DNA from: an uncultured Pseudomonadota bacterium
Lineage (GTDB): Bacteria > Pseudomonadota > Gammaproteobacteria > Burkholderiales > Rhodocyclaceae
Reading direction: 5' to 3'
DNA: 53,711 nucleotides
Assembly: GCA_903951825.1 (NCBI GenBank)
Contig: CAJBDJ010000023.1
Location: forward strand, 1-53,711
Shown: in pieces, positions 26,952-36,789 of the stretch
Numbering within the stretch: the stretch's first letter is position 1
Layout: each line of letters opens with the position of its first letter
Made by a program: the position numbers and the translations under genes
Notes under the pieces: model-generated
Databases searched by the model: none
Told to the model about the DNA's origin: nothing
The model's input: the letters and a program-made list of their open reading frames with translations, nothing else

Positions 26952-28901
26952 TCAGGCTGCCTGCTGCCATGTTGCCGCTGCCGGCAACAGGAGTAGACGC
27001 ATCCCCGAAGTTGTCGCTTCCAGTTCCTGAATTTGTTGCAGCAAGTGTTTCTCGACCAGCACCAGTTCGGCAATGCGATCTTCCAGCGTGTCGGTAGCCT
27101 GATGGATTCGCTTGATGCTTTCCAGGCGCCGCTTCAGCTGAATCTGATGCTCGCGCACCTGGGTTTCCATCGGCGCCATGATCGCGCGTAGCCAGGTTTC
27201 GACATCTTTGTTGGCTTTCTCGAAGAAACGGCGAACCTGCATCGCCACTTCTTCAAAAAATTTCTGCATGAGATGTTTTTTATCCGTGGTCAGCAGACTC
27301 ACCATTGAACCCAGATGCTCATTGCACCAGTTTTCCAGGCGATTCAGCTCCTTCTCGTAACGCAACAGCGAAAAAGTCGTCGGCGAACCGAGACGAAGGC
27401 CGTGTTCAACGGCGAATTTCTTGTAAACCGCGTCCATCATCGCCAGAATTTCGTTGATTTCACGGGTTGATCTGGTCAGCGAATCGCGGGTTTGCGCGAA
27501 GAAAGCCGACATCGAGTCGGCCAAGGTCTTGGAAAAAGTCGCTTCGAGCATCGTTTCGCGCGTCTTGCCGGTGAGCTGCCGCAAGCCATCCAGCCCGAGG
27601 TGACCAAAGAGGTTGTTGGTCAGCGTCGAAAAGACGCTGCGCACGGCGTAATAGCGCTGCAGGCCGGACTCGAATTCTTCTTTTTCGGCACGCACCTTGC
27701 CCATCATGTATTCGACAACCCCCTTGTTTTTCCCGCGCAATTCGGTCAATTCGGTCAGTTGCTCGCGCAAGCCGGCAAGGCGGGACTCAAGCAGGCCGTG
27801 CATACGCAGGCTGACATCGCCGAATTCGCTTGCGGTATTGTCGCGAACGATGTCCTGCTTGGCCGGGATCAGTTCGTCAGTCAGCGCCGCTTCCAGTTGC
27901 GGCAGGCGGCTTCTGACCAACAACTCGGGATCGCTGTTGATTTTGGCAACCAGGCCTTTCTGAGCCGAAACCGGGTAAACCTGCGCCGGAGGAAGGTTGA
28001 GTATTTCGGCGCAGCTCGCCGCCTGACGCTGAATTTCGGCATCAATTTCGGCCGGCGTTTTCAGATCGTCCCACTGGCCGTCAATTTTGTTCATCACCAC
28101 CATGCGACCGCGCTTGTGCGCCCCGCCATCGCCGATATGCGCTTTCCAGATTGTCAAATCCGACTGCGTGACGCCGGTATCGGCGGCGAGAACGAAAAGA
28201 ACGGCATGGGCGTTGGGCAATAGCGACAGCGTCAACTCCGGTTCGGCGCCAATCGCATTGAGACCTGGCGTGTCGAGAATAACCAGTCCCTGCTTGAGCA
28301 GCGGATGGGGGAAGTTGATCAGGGCATGACGCCAGCGAGGAATCTCGACCAGGCCATCCTCACCAACGCGGTAGAGATCAAGGTCATCTCCGCCCACCTC
28401 AAAACCCAGACGCCCCGCTTCGTCGGGAGCCACCCGGATCGTTTCGCTGACATGGCGCAGCGCATCCTGCATTGCGTCGGGCACCTCCATGTTCAACGAG
28501 ATAAATGTCCATTCGTCGGCAAAACGCTTGTATTCAGTCACCCCGGAATTCGATGCGCGGGTTTGAATCGGCAGCAACTCGATGCACGGCGGCTTGCTTT
28601 CGTCGTACAGCAATTCCGTCGGACACATGGTGGTGCGGCCAGCCGACGAGGGCAACATGCGACTGCCGTACTCGGCAAAGAAGATGGCGTTGATCAATTC
28701 GGACTTGCCACGCGAAAACTCGGCGACAAATGCCACATTGAGTCGATCCTCGCGCAGGCGATCAAGCAGTTGCGTCAAACGCAGATCAATTTGTGCATCG
28801 GAGAGTTCGTTGTCGGCAAGCCAAAGTTTGAACTGGCCGATGGCCGAGGAAAGATCCCCGCGCCATTTTGTGTAAGCAGTGAATTGTTTTGCGATGCTCA
28901 T
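26952..28901 (-). CDS. Bacterial dynamin-like GTPase
   Basis: A 649-residue large GTPase of the dynamin family. GTPase motifs: P-loop AEFSRGKSELIN near 60-71, switch I Thr in AGRTTMCPTELL, DTPG in VILDTPGLNAIG, and NKID in VVMNKIDGQWDD. The C-terminal half is helical (ELTELRGKNKGVVEYM ... LVEKHLLQQIQELE), the expected stalk. No clear transmembrane hairpin is seen, so membrane contact would be peripheral. Bacterial dynamins have been linked to membrane remodelling, stress and phage tolerance, but the role of this one is unknown. It is a single gene between the ferredoxin and mutM, with no second dynamin beside it. Confidence 0.88.
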   Translation of the reverse strand: MSIAKQFTAYTKWRGDLSSAIGQFKLWLADNELSDAQIDLRLTQLLDRLREDRLNVAFVAEFSRGKSELINAIFFAEYGSRMLPSSAGRTTMCPTELLYDESKPPCIELLPIQTRASNSGVTEYKRFADEWTFISLNMEVPDAMQDALRHVSETIRVAPDEAGRLGFEVGGDDLDLYRVGEDGLVEIPRWRHALINFPHPLLKQGLVILDTPGLNAIGAEPELTLSLLPNAHAVLFVLAADTGVTQSDLTIWKAHIGDGGAHKRGRMVVMNKIDGQWDDLKTPAEIDAEIQRQAASCAEILNLPPAQVYPVSAQKGLVAKINSDPELLVRSRLPQLEAALTDELIPAKQDIVRDNTASEFGDVSLRMHGLLESRLAGLREQLTELTELRGKNKGVVEYMMGKVRAEKEEFESGLQRYYAVRSVFSTLTNNLFGHLGLDGLRQLTGKTRETMLEATFSKTLADSMSAFFAQTRDSLTRSTREINEILAMMDAVYKKFAVEHGLRLGSPTTFSLLRYEKELNRLENWCNEHLGSMVSLLTTDKKHLMQKFFEEVAMQVRRFFEKANKDVETWLRAIMAPMETQVREHQIQLKRRLESIKRIHQATDTLEDRIAELVLVEKHLLQQIQELEATTSGMRLLLLPAAATWQQAA

Positions 28902-28965
28902 AAGCCGAACCCGTGCCCCGATAAGCCTTTAATTTAGCACGAAAACAGGGACTTGCCGCCGCGGC

Positions 28966-29790
28966 TCAGTGCTGGCATCGCGGGCAGTAGAAGGACGAGC
29001 GACCGCCCTGGCGAATCTGTTTGACCACCCCGTCACAGCGTTGGCAGGGTAGACCGGCGCGGTCATAAACCGCCACATCAACCTGAAAACAGCCCGCCCC
29101 GCCATCGCTATGCACATAATCGCGAATACTGCTGCCGCCGGCGGCTATCGCGTCCGACAGGGTTTCTCGAATCGCCGGCACGAGCCGGCCGTAACGTTGG
29201 CGACTGATGCGATTGGCGGCGCGCAGGGGCGAAATGCCGGCGCGAAACAAGCTTTCCGAGGCGTAAATGTTGCCGACACCGACCAGCAAATGGCTGTCCA
29301 TCAACAGCGGCTTGATCGCTCCGCCGCGTCGTCGCGTCGCGGCAAACAGCCAATCCGCCGTAAATTGCGCCTCCAGCGGCTCAATCCCCATGACACTCAG
29401 CAGCGGGTGCGGCGGCGCTTGGTGTGCTTGCCAGAGAATCACGCCAAAACGGCGCGGATCGCCGAAACGCAGGGTGCGGCCGGCAAACAGAAAGTCGACA
29501 TGGTCGTGTTTTCCCGGTGCCGCGCCGGCATCAACAAAACGCAGATTGCCGGACATCCCCAAATGAATGATCAGGCAGCCATCCTCTTCGCCACCGCAAC
29601 AATCGAGCAAAAGATATTTCCCGCGGCGCCGCACCGCACGCACCTGCTGCCCGGCCAAATGACGATCCAGCGCCGGCGGAATCGGCAAGCGCAGGCGCGC
29701 CGTGCGCACCTCCGCGCCCAGCAGGTAGCGCCCCTCGACTTCGGGCTGCAAGCCGCGCCGGCAGACTTCAACTTCAGGCAATTCTGGCAT
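28966..29790 (-). CDS. mutM: Formamidopyrimidine-DNA glycosylase
   Basis: A 274-residue glycosylase/AP lyase that removes 8-oxoguanine and ring-opened purines. The mature N-terminal Pro2 nucleophile and Glu3 are in MPELPEVEVCRRGLQP. The LLVGVGNIYASESLFRAGI helix-two-turn-helix and a C-terminal zinc finger (LPCQRCD ... FYCPRCQH) are intact. I start at the ATG before PELPEV because Pro2 must be N-terminal; the frame extends 23 codons further upstream but those would destroy activity. It is divergent from the TPR gene. Confidence 0.96.
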   Translation of the reverse strand: MPELPEVEVCRRGLQPEVEGRYLLGAEVRTARLRLPIPPALDRHLAGQQVRAVRRRGKYLLLDCCGGEEDGCLIIHLGMSGNLRFVDAGAAPGKHDHVDFLFAGRTLRFGDPRRFGVILWQAHQAPPHPLLSVMGIEPLEAQFTADWLFAATRRRGGAIKPLLMDSHLLVGVGNIYASESLFRAGISPLRAANRISRQRYGRLVPAIRETLSDAIAAGGSSIRDYVHSDGGAGCFQVDVAVYDRAGLPCQRCDGVVKQIRQGGRSSFYCPRCQH

Positions 29791-29879
29791 CGCTTGTTCC
29801 TCCGGCCATTCCCCAATAACATCGCAAACCAAACGGATTTTATGCGCTCCAATGCGCAACCCATGACTGAAAGCAGCAA

Positions 29880-31589
29880 ATGCCCATCAAACTGATTGCC
29901 GCCGCATTGATCTTCGCCTTCACCGGCAGCAGTCAAGCGCAGACGCCACCCGGCAAAGGCGGCAGCGTGCCGAAGCCGCTTGTCAAGCCACAGACCGACA
30001 ACGGCGACACGCTGGGACGCACCGTTTTTCAGGCACTCCTCGGCGACATCGCCCTGCAGCGCGGCAATGTCAGCATCGCTGTCAGCGCCTGGAGCGACCT
30101 CGCACAACGCACACGCGACCCGAAGGTTCTCGCCCGCGCCACCGAAGTCGCCGCCATCGCCCGCCAGTACGATCTGGCGCTCGAACTCAACAAATGGTGG
30201 CTTGAAGTCGAACCGGCTTCCCTCCGGGCGCAGCAGGTGCATTCCGCATTGCTGGCAAGCGCCAACCGCCTTGATGAACTGGCCCCGCAATTAGCTGCGG
30301 CGCTCGCCGGCGACCCGGCCAATCTGCCAGCCAATCTGCTGCACCTCAACCGCCTGCTGGCTCGACATGAAGACAAAAAAGCCGTCCTCAATCTGGTTGA
30401 AACACTGGCAACTCCTTACGACAACATCCCGGAAGCGCATTTCGCAACGGGACAGGCAGCCGCCGTCGCCGGCGACCCTTTGCGCGCCCGAACCGAATTC
30501 GACAAGGCGCTGGCGTTGCGCCCCGATTGGGAAATCGCCGCCCTTGCACGCGCCCAAAATCAGGCGCGGCAATCGAATGAAAGCGCGATTGCCGGCCTCA
30601 AGGATTTTGTCGACCGCTACCCGCAAGCCGGCGACGCTCGCCTGGCGCTGGCGCGTCTGCTGCTGGCGGAAAAAAACACCGCCGAGGCGCGTAAACACTT
30701 TGACCGTTTGATCGAAGACTACCCGAACAATCCCGAGGTGATTTACCCGGTCGCCATGCTCGCCTTGCAAAACGGCGATCTCGCCAAGGGACGGGGGCAA
30801 CTTGAGAAGCTTCTGCAAACCACGTTTCCCGACAAAAGCGCCCTGCATTACTTCCTCGGCCAGATCGAAGAGGAGGATAAAAAAATACCCGCCGCGCTTG
30901 AGCACTATCGCCAGGTAACGCCCGGCGAGCATTACATCCCGGCTCGTTCGCGCAGCGCAAAAATTCTCCTGACACAAGGCCGGAACGACGAAGCGCGTCA
31001 ACTCATCGACACAACGCGCACGGCCAACGACCAGGAGCGCCGCCAGCTGATCCTCGCTGAAAGTCAGCTTCTGCGTGAATTCGGGCGCCATGATGAAGCC
31101 TATGCCCTACTCAAGAAGGTTTTGCTCGCCGCTCCCGACGACATCGATCTGCTCTACGAAGCCGCCCTGACCGCCGAGCGCCGCGGCGATACCAACGGAC
31201 TTGAAAGGCACCTCAAGCACTTGCTCAAACGCAAACCGGATCACGCCCATGCACTCAATGCGCTCGGCTATTCGCTGGCCGAACGCAACACCCGCCTCGA
31301 CGAGGCGCAAAACTATCTCACCCAGGCACTGGCGCTGGCGCCGGAAGACCCCTTCATCATGGACAGCATGGGCTGGCTGCTCTTCCGCCAGGGCAAACTG
31401 CAGCAAGCCCTGAGCGCCCTCGAAGCCGCCTACAAAATCAGGCCTGATCCGGAAATCGCCGCCCATCTTGGCGAAGTCCTGTGGGCACTGCAGCGCCACG
31501 ACGAAGCGCGCGCCATCCTGCAAAATGCGGCGGCAAGCAATCCCGACAATGAAGTGCTTGCCGGCACGATCAAGAAACTCCTGCCTTGA
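29880..31589 (+). CDS. Exported tetratricopeptide repeat protein
   Basis: A 569-residue protein with a signal peptide (MPIKLIAAALIFAFTGSSQA) followed by repeated helix pairs of TPR type across almost its full length. The clearest units are near residues 440-550 (HALNALGYSLAERNTRLDEA, PFIMDSMGWLLFRQGKLQQA). Such proteins are scaffolds in the periplasm or at the outer membrane. The stop overlaps the TTG start of lolB, and the TPR-lolB-ispE order is conserved in betaproteobacteria, suggesting a role connected to outer-membrane biogenesis, though this is inference. Confidence 0.9.
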   Translation: MPIKLIAAALIFAFTGSSQAQTPPGKGGSVPKPLVKPQTDNGDTLGRTVFQALLGDIALQRGNVSIAVSAWSDLAQRTRDPKVLARATEVAAIARQYDLALELNKWWLEVEPASLRAQQVHSALLASANRLDELAPQLAAALAGDPANLPANLLHLNRLLARHEDKKAVLNLVETLATPYDNIPEAHFATGQAAAVAGDPLRARTEFDKALALRPDWEIAALARAQNQARQSNESAIAGLKDFVDRYPQAGDARLALARLLLAEKNTAEARKHFDRLIEDYPNNPEVIYPVAMLALQNGDLAKGRGQLEKLLQTTFPDKSALHYFLGQIEEEDKKIPAALEHYRQVTPGEHYIPARSRSAKILLTQGRNDEARQLIDTTRTANDQERRQLILAESQLLREFGRHDEAYALLKKVLLAAPDDIDLLYEAALTAERRGDTNGLERHLKHLLKRKPDHAHALNALGYSLAERNTRLDEAQNYLTQALALAPEDPFIMDSMGWLLFRQGKLQQALSALEAAYKIRPDPEIAAHLGEVLWALQRHDEARAILQNAAASNPDNEVLAGTIKKLLP

Positions 31590-32158
31590 AGCGGATTCTC
31601 TCTGCCGGCTTCGTCCTCCTGCTCCTGACCGCCTGCGCCGGAGTACCGCGAGAACAGCCCCTGGCACGCGATCAGCTTGAAGACTTCGTCCTTGAGGCAC
31701 GCTTTTCACTGCGCGTCAGCCAGCCGGGCAAGGCACCGCAAAGCGCCGGCGGACGCTTGAGCTGGCAGCAAAAAGGCGCTGGCGGGCGGATTCTCTTGTC
31801 CAGCCCGCTGGGCTTTGCGCTGGCCGAGATCACCAGCGAACCCGGCCATGCCACCCTGCGCACAGCCAATGGAGAGGTTCGCGAATCGGACAATCCCGAA
31901 CGCCTGATCGAAGACATGACCGGGCAGAGACTTCCCGTTCAGCGCATCCCTGACTGGCTGCTTGGGCGCGCCGGCAACCAGGCAACAATGACGCACGATC
32001 CGGCGGGGCGCCCACAACAACTTGACGAGGCCGGCTGGCAAGTCGATTATCACTACGAAGATTCTGCCGTCGACGCCTTGCCCAGCCGCCTGACGATCAA
32101 ACACGGCAGTGACCTCGAGTTGCGTCTGCGTATCGAAACCTGGAGCGTCGCCCGATGA
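31586..32158 (+). CDS. lolB: Outer-membrane lipoprotein receptor LolB
   Basis: A 190-residue lipoprotein that accepts lipoproteins from LolA and inserts them in the outer membrane. The lipobox LTAC places the lipidated cysteine at C17, after the signal MKRILSAGFVLLLL. The body has the LolB beta-barrel pattern (FVLEARFSLRVSQPG, GGRLSWQQ, ILLSSPLGFALAEI, WLLGR). It uses a TTG start that overlaps the TPR stop, and its own stop overlaps ispE. Confidence 0.92.
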   Translation: MKRILSAGFVLLLLTACAGVPREQPLARDQLEDFVLEARFSLRVSQPGKAPQSAGGRLSWQQKGAGGRILLSSPLGFALAEITSEPGHATLRTANGEVRESDNPERLIEDMTGQRLPVQRIPDWLLGRAGNQATMTHDPAGRPQQLDEAGWQVDYHYEDSAVDALPSRLTIKHGSDLELRLRIETWSVAR

Positions 32159-33000
32159 GCATCTGGAACTGGCAGAGCAACTGGCCGGCACCGGCCAAGC
32201 TGAACCTTTTCCTGCATGTGGTCGGGCGGCGCGCCGATGGCTATCACCTGCTGCAAACGGTTTTTCGCTTCATTGATCGCGCCGACCGCCTCCGCTTCGC
32301 ACCGCGCAGCGACGGCCAGATCGTGCTCGCCACGCCAATTCCCGGCGTCGCCGAGGACGCCGACCTGACCGTCCGCGCGGCGCGTTTGCTGCAACAAACC
32401 AGTGGATACCGACACGGCGCGACGATTTACCTCAGCAAAATCCTGCCGCTCGGCGGCGGTCTCGGCGGTGGCAGTTCGGACGCGGCCACCGTATTGATCG
32501 CCTTGAACCACCTCTGGCAAACCGGCCTGGCCCGCAGTGAGCTGGAAAAACTCGGGCTGACGCTGGGCGCCGATGTGCCGGTTTTCATTCATGGCCGCAA
32601 CACTTTTGCCGAGGGCGTAGGCGAATCCTTCAGCGACCTCACGTTGGCCGCAGCAACCTATCTCGTGCTCCATCCACCGGTCAACGTCCCCACCGCAGTC
32701 ATTTTTGGCGCCCCCGAACTCAAGCGCGACAGCCCCCGCCTGACGCCCGCCGACTGGCCCCACGACCACCCCCGCAACGATCTCGAAGCCGTTGCCTGCG
32801 CCCGTTTCCCGCTGGTTACCGAGCATCTCGGCTGGCTCCGGCAGCACGCCCCGCACGCCCTGATGAGTGGCTCAGGCGCCTGCGTTTTTGCCACCTTCGA
32901 GCAGCGCGCCGAAGCGCTGGCGGTGCTCAGGAAAATCCCCGCCGGGATCAAGGGATGGATCGCCGACGGCCTGCCTTCGCATCCCCTGAGCGATTTATAA
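32155..33000 (+). CDS. ispE: 4-diphosphocytidyl-2-C-methyl-D-erythritol kinase
   Basis: A 281-residue GHMP kinase, the fourth enzyme of the MEP isoprenoid pathway. The substrate motif PAKLNLFLHVVGRRADGYH is at residues 11-29. The ATP motif LPLGGGLGGGSSDAA follows near 98-112, and SGSGACVFATF closes the family pattern. It lies directly after lolB with a 4-bp overlap and is followed by the tRNA-Gln promoter. Confidence 0.96.
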   Translation: MSIWNWQSNWPAPAKLNLFLHVVGRRADGYHLLQTVFRFIDRADRLRFAPRSDGQIVLATPIPGVAEDADLTVRAARLLQQTSGYRHGATIYLSKILPLGGGLGGGSSDAATVLIALNHLWQTGLARSELEKLGLTLGADVPVFIHGRNTFAEGVGESFSDLTLAAATYLVLHPPVNVPTAVIFGAPELKRDSPRLTPADWPHDHPRNDLEAVACARFPLVTEHLGWLRQHAPHALMSGSGACVFATFEQRAEALAVLRKIPAGIKGWIADGLPSHPLSDL

Positions 33001-33005
33001 AAAGC

Positions 33006-33034
33006 TGGATTTTCAGCGAGGTGTCCTGTATTAT
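33006..33034 (+). promoter_or_regulatory. Candidate promoter of tRNA-Gln
   Basis: TGGATT and TATTAT are separated by exactly 17 bp, with the -10 box ending 41 bp before the tRNA. The -35 box is weak (3 of 6). The position in the short ispE-tRNA gap supports use for tRNA-Gln and perhaps prs. Confidence 0.45.
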
Positions 33035-33075
33035 TCGCGCCTCGTTTGCACGCGAACCCGTGTAAGCGAACCCGT

Positions 33076-33152
33076 TGGGGAGTCGCCAAGTTGGTCAAGG
33101 CACCGGATTTTGATTCCGGCATTCGAAGGTTCGAATCCTTCTTCCCCAGCCA
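33076..33152 (+). tRNA. tRNA-Gln (anticodon UUG)
   Basis: A 77-nt gene with acceptor arm TGGGGAG pairing with TTCCCCA (one G-T pair), a D-arm CGCCAAGTTGGTCAAGGC, anticodon stem CCGGA/TCCGG with loop TTTTGAT giving anticodon TTG at 33110-33112, T-arm GAAGG-TTCGAAT-CCTTC, discriminator G and an encoded CCA. The U-G acceptor start is typical of bacterial tRNA-Gln. It precedes prs, as in many betaproteobacteria. Confidence 0.97.
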
Positions 33153-33230
33153 GTATCCTTCGGGCAGGTCACAAGCCTGCCCGATTTACATTGCAGTGGG
33201 CAAAACTTGCACCGCCCAAAGGATGAAAGC

Positions 33231-34181
33231 ATGGCCTACAACAGCTTGATGGTCTTTACCGGCAACGCCAACCCGAAACTGGCGACCGACGTTGCCACCG
33301 AACTCAACGTCGAGCTCGGGCGTGCCAAAGTCGGCCGTTTTTCCGATGGCGAAGTCAGCGTTGAACTGCAGGAGCATGTCCGCGGACGCGACATATTTGT
33401 TCTGCAATCGACCTGCGCACCGACCAACGATAACCTGATGGAACTGCTGGTTATCGTCGATGCCCTCAAGCGCGCCTCGGCCGGTCGCATCACCGCCACC
33501 ATCCCGTATTTCGGCTACGCCCGCCAGGATCGCCGCTCGCGTTCCTCGCGCGTGCCGATCGCCGCCAAGCTGGTCGCCAACATGCTCGCCGCCTCCGGGG
33601 TCGACCGCGTGTTGACCATGGATTTGCACGCCGAACAGATTCAGGGCTTTTTCGACATTCCGGTCGACAACATCTACTCGCTGCCGATTCTGCTCGACGA
33701 CATCCTCAAGCAGCACTACGAAAACCCGATGGTCGTTTCCCCCGACCACGGCGGCGTCGTCCGCGCCCGTTCATTGGCCAAACGACTGGAGTGCGACCTG
33801 GCGATCATCGACAAGCGCCGCCCGAAAGCCAACGTCGCCGAGGTCATGAACATCATTGGTGAAGTTGACGGCCGCACCTGCATCATCATGGATGACATGG
33901 TCGACACCGCCGGCACCCTGTGCAAGGCAGCGACGGCACTCAAGGCCAACGGCGCCAAGCAGGTCGTGGCCTATTGCACGCACCCGGTGCTCTCCGGGCC
34001 GGCGGTCGAGCGCGTCAATACCTCCGACCTCGATGCCCTGGTCGTCACCGACACCATTCCCCTACGTGACCAAGCCGCCAGTTCATCGCGCATCCGTCAG
34101 CTTTCCGTCGCCGAACTGATGGCCGAAACCATACGCCGCATCAGCAACGACGACTCCGTCTCGTCACTGTTCATCGATTAA
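33231..34181 (+). CDS. prs: Ribose-phosphate pyrophosphokinase
   Basis: A 316-residue PRPP synthase: ribose 5-phosphate plus ATP gives PRPP for nucleotide, His and Trp synthesis. Family motifs: [19 protein letters not shown], the [17 protein letters not shown] loop, the flexible-loop region and the PRPP-binding [14 protein letters not shown]. It starts at ATG 33231 ([18 protein letters not shown]), preceded by AAAGGA; eight earlier in-frame codons are not in the family. Confidence 0.97.
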   Translation: MAYNSLMVFTGNANPKLATDVATELNVELGRAKVGRFSDGEVSVELQEHVRGRDIFVLQSTCAPTNDNLMELLVIVDALKRASAGRITATIPYFGYARQDRRSRSSRVPIAAKLVANMLAASGVDRVLTMDLHAEQIQGFFDIPVDNIYSLPILLDDILKQHYENPMVVSPDHGGVVRARSLAKRLECDLAIIDKRRPKANVAEVMNIIGEVDGRTCIIMDDMVDTAGTLCKAATALKANGAKQVVAYCTHPVLSGPAVERVNTSDLDALVVTDTIPLRDQAASSSRIRQLSVAELMAETIRRISNDDSVSSLFID

Positions 34182-34305
34182 ATACGGGAGCCGGCCACAT
34201 GGGGAGGGAATCAACCAGCCCGACCCACACTGACCTGTCCCCATTCACCGCTTTTTCAACCTTCCTGTTCTGGTCGCGGAACGGGAAAAACTCTGGAGTA
34301 ACACC

Positions 34306-34914
34306 ATGCAATTTGAAATCAACGCGCAAGTGCGCACGCTGCAGGGATCGGGTGCGAGCCGCCGCCTGCGTGCCGCTGGCAAAGTACCGTGCATCATCTA
34401 CGGTGGCGAAGCCGCCCCGCAGGCGATCGAAGTCGATCACAACACGCTGTTGCTCAATCTGAAAAAAGAGGCTTTCCATTCCTCCATCCTGACCGTCGCC
34501 ATCGACGGCAAGAAGCAACAGGTTCTGCTGCGTGACACGCAAGTTCACGCCTACAAGCCACTCGTTCTGCACGTCGATTTCCAGCGTGTCGATGCCACCC
34601 ACGAACTACACGTCAAAGTGCCGCTCCACTTCATCAACCAAGACATCGCGCCGGGCGTCAAACTGAATGGCGGCCTCGTCAATCACGTCATGACCGAACT
34701 CGATGTGCATTGCCTGGCCAACGACCTGCCGGCTTTCATCGAAATCGACCTCGCTGCGCTCAAGGTTGGCGACAGCATCCACCTCTCCCAGGTCAAGCTG
34801 CCCAAGGGCGTCAAACTGGTTCAGCACACCAGCGACGACCCTGTCGTTGTCGGCATCGTCAGCAAGGGTGGCGTCTCTGAAGCCGCCGCCGAAGGCGAAG
34901 CGGCTGCCGAGTAA
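34306..34914 (+). CDS. rplY: 50S ribosomal protein L25/general stress protein Ctc
   Basis: A 202-residue L25 of the long CTC/TL5 type: an N-terminal 5S-rRNA-binding barrel (residues 1-92, [20 protein letters not shown]) plus a C-terminal beta domain and an Ala/Glu tail. It stabilises 5S rRNA in the central protuberance. A GGAG ribosome binding site lies before the ATG at 34306. It lies between prs and pth, the conserved order, and a strong terminator follows. Confidence 0.95.
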   Translation: MQFEINAQVRTLQGSGASRRLRAAGKVPCIIYGGEAAPQAIEVDHNTLLLNLKKEAFHSSILTVAIDGKKQQVLLRDTQVHAYKPLVLHVDFQRVDATHELHVKVPLHFINQDIAPGVKLNGGLVNHVMTELDVHCLANDLPAFIEIDLAALKVGDSIHLSQVKLPKGVKLVQHTSDDPVVVGIVSKGGVSEAAAEGEAAAE

Positions 34915-34936
34915 ATTTCGGCACATGGTTGTGATG

Positions 34937-34970
34937 GCCGCCGCTGGCATTTCGCCGCCGGCGGCTTTTT
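34937..34970 (+). terminator. Rho-independent terminator after rplY
   Basis: The arms GCCGCCGCTGGC and GCCGCCGGCGGC pair over 12 positions with one mismatch and one wobble around a 5-base loop, then TTTTT. It lies between rplY and pth; pth may rely on read-through or its own start further along. Confidence 0.85.
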
Positions 34971-34983
34971 CATTTAGTCCGAA

Positions 34984-35562
34984 ATGACCCTTCCTCGCCT
35001 CATCGTTGGCCTTGGTAATCCAGGGTTGGAATACGAAGCTACCCGCCACAACGTCGGGTTCTGGTTTGTCGACCATCTGGCGGAGAGGTTGAAGACCACG
35101 CTCACCCCGCAAGCGAAATTCCATGGCAAGGCCGGGCGCGCTGGCGATATTTGGCTGCTCGAACCCACCACTTTCATGAATCGCTCGGGGCAAGCCGTTG
35201 CGGCATTGGCCAATTTTTACAAGATTTCTCCCGAAGAAATTCTCGTCATTCACGACGAACTCGACCTGCCGCCGGGCGGCATCCGTCTCAAACAGGGTGG
35301 CGGCAATGGCGGTCACAACGGCCTGAAAGACATTCAGGACAAACTCGGCAGCGCCGATTTTTGGCGCTTGCGCCTCGGTATCGGCCACCCGCGCACGCTC
35401 GGTCTGGCTCAGGAAGTGGTCGATTTCGTGCTGCACCGGCCACGCAAGGAAGAACTGCCGGAGATCGAACACGCCCTCGCCCGTTGCCTGCTGGCCTGGC
35501 CCAAACTCGCCGCCGGTGATGCTGCCGGCGCTCAACAACAGTTGCACGGCAAAGCCGTTTAA
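34984..35562 (+). CDS. pth: Peptidyl-tRNA hydrolase
   Basis: A 192-residue enzyme that frees tRNA from stalled peptidyl-tRNA. The catalytic His region is [17 protein letters not shown], and the other active-site segments are [10 protein letters not shown] and [20 protein letters not shown]. The length is normal. It begins 14 bp after the rplY terminator and is followed 23 bp later by ychF, the conserved pth-ychF pair. Confidence 0.96.
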   Translation: MTLPRLIVGLGNPGLEYEATRHNVGFWFVDHLAERLKTTLTPQAKFHGKAGRAGDIWLLEPTTFMNRSGQAVAALANFYKISPEEILVIHDELDLPPGGIRLKQGGGNGGHNGLKDIQDKLGSADFWRLRLGIGHPRTLGLAQEVVDFVLHRPRKEELPEIEHALARCLLAWPKLAAGDAAGAQQQLHGKAV

Positions 35563-35585
35563 TTGTCAATTTCCAGGAAAAACCC

Positions 35586-36677
35586 ATGTCTTTGAAATGC
35601 GGCATCGTCGGCCTGCCCAACGTCGGCAAATCCACCCTCTTCAATGCGCTGACCAAGTCGGGCATCGCGGCGGAAAACTACCCTTTCTGCACCATCGAAC
35701 CGAATGTCGGCATCGTTGAAGTGCCTGACCCACGCATGGCGCGCCTGGCGGCCATCGTCAAGCCGCAAAAGATTCAGCCGGCGATTGTTGAATTCGTCGA
35801 TATCGCCGGCCTGGTTGCCGGTGCCTCGAAAGGTGAAGGGCTCGGCAATCAGTTCCTCGCCAACATCCGTGAAACCGATGCCATTGTTCATGTCGTGCGC
35901 TGCTTTGCCGACGACAACGTCATCCACGTTGCCGGCGGCGTTGATCCGCTGCGTGACATTGAAGTCATCGATACCGAGTTGGCGCTCGCCGACATGGCCT
36001 CCGTCGAGAAGGCGCTCAACCGTTACCGCCGCCCGGCCAGCTCGGGCGACAAGGAAGCCAAGGCGCTGGTTGCCGTGCTGGAAAAATGCTTTGCCCAGCT
36101 CGATCAGGCCAAGGCGGTACGCGGCCTTGATTTGTCGAAGGAAGAGTTGGCGCTGATCAAGCCTTTCTGCATGATTACCGGCAAGCCCGTACTGTATGTT
36201 GCCAACGTGGCCGAAAACGGTTTTGAAAACAATCCGTTGCTCGATGCCGTGCGCGCCCATGCAGCGACCGAGAAAGCGGAGGTCGTTTCCGTCTGCGCGG
36301 CCATCGAAGCCGAAATTGCCGATCTTGATGATGAAGAAAAAGAGATGTTTCTCGCCGACCTCGGCCTCACGGAACCCGGCCTCGACCGCCTGATTCACGC
36401 CGGCTACAAGTTGCTCGGCCTGGCCACCTACTTCACCGCCGGCGTCAAGGAAGTCCGCGCCTGGACGATCCACCAGGGCGACACCGCACCGCAGGCGGCC
36501 GGCGTCATCCACAGCGATTTCGAGCGTGGTTTCATCCGCGCCCAGACCATTGCTTTTGACGACTTCATCGCCTACAAGGGCGAAGCCGGCGCCAAAGAGG
36601 CCGGCAAGATGCGCGCCGAAGGCAAGGAGTACATCGTCAAGGATGGCGATGTACTTAACTTCCTGTTCAACGTCTGA
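35586..36677 (+). CDS. ychF: Redox-regulated ATPase YchF (Obg family)
   Basis: A 363-residue P-loop NTPase of the Obg group that prefers ATP. Motifs: [18 protein letters not shown], the switch [31 protein letters not shown] in place of the usual NKxD (the reason for ATP preference), a coiled coil (about 130-200) and a C-terminal TGS domain ([16 protein letters not shown] region, DYIAYKGEA). It interacts with ribosomes and is implicated in oxidative-stress control. It starts 23 bp after pth. Confidence 0.97.
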   Translation: MSLKCGIVGLPNVGKSTLFNALTKSGIAAENYPFCTIEPNVGIVEVPDPRMARLAAIVKPQKIQPAIVEFVDIAGLVAGASKGEGLGNQFLANIRETDAIVHVVRCFADDNVIHVAGGVDPLRDIEVIDTELALADMASVEKALNRYRRPASSGDKEAKALVAVLEKCFAQLDQAKAVRGLDLSKEELALIKPFCMITGKPVLYVANVAENGFENNPLLDAVRAHAATEKAEVVSVCAAIEAEIADLDDEEKEMFLADLGLTEPGLDRLIHAGYKLLGLATYFTAGVKEVRAWTIHQGDTAPQAAGVIHSDFERGFIRAQTIAFDDFIAYKGEAGAKEAGKMRAEGKEYIVKDGDVLNFLFNV

Positions 36678-36738
36678 GCCAATTCATTGCTCTCTAGCTG
36701 ATCGCTCGCAGTCACACCTGCTTTTCAGGCAATGTAAA

Positions 36739-36754
36739 AGCCATTAATATGGCT
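36739..36754 (+). promoter_or_regulatory. Candidate HipB operator
   Basis: AGCCAT-TAAT-ATGGCT is a perfect 6-bp inverted repeat with a 4-base centre, 36 bp upstream of hipB in an AT-rich promoter-like stretch. HipB-type antitoxins bind such palindromes to repress their own operon. The sequence is not the E. coli HipB site, so this is a positional inference. Confidence 0.4.
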
Positions 36755-36789
36755 CTTAATTGATTTTTGTGACGTTTAGGATCTTCTAA

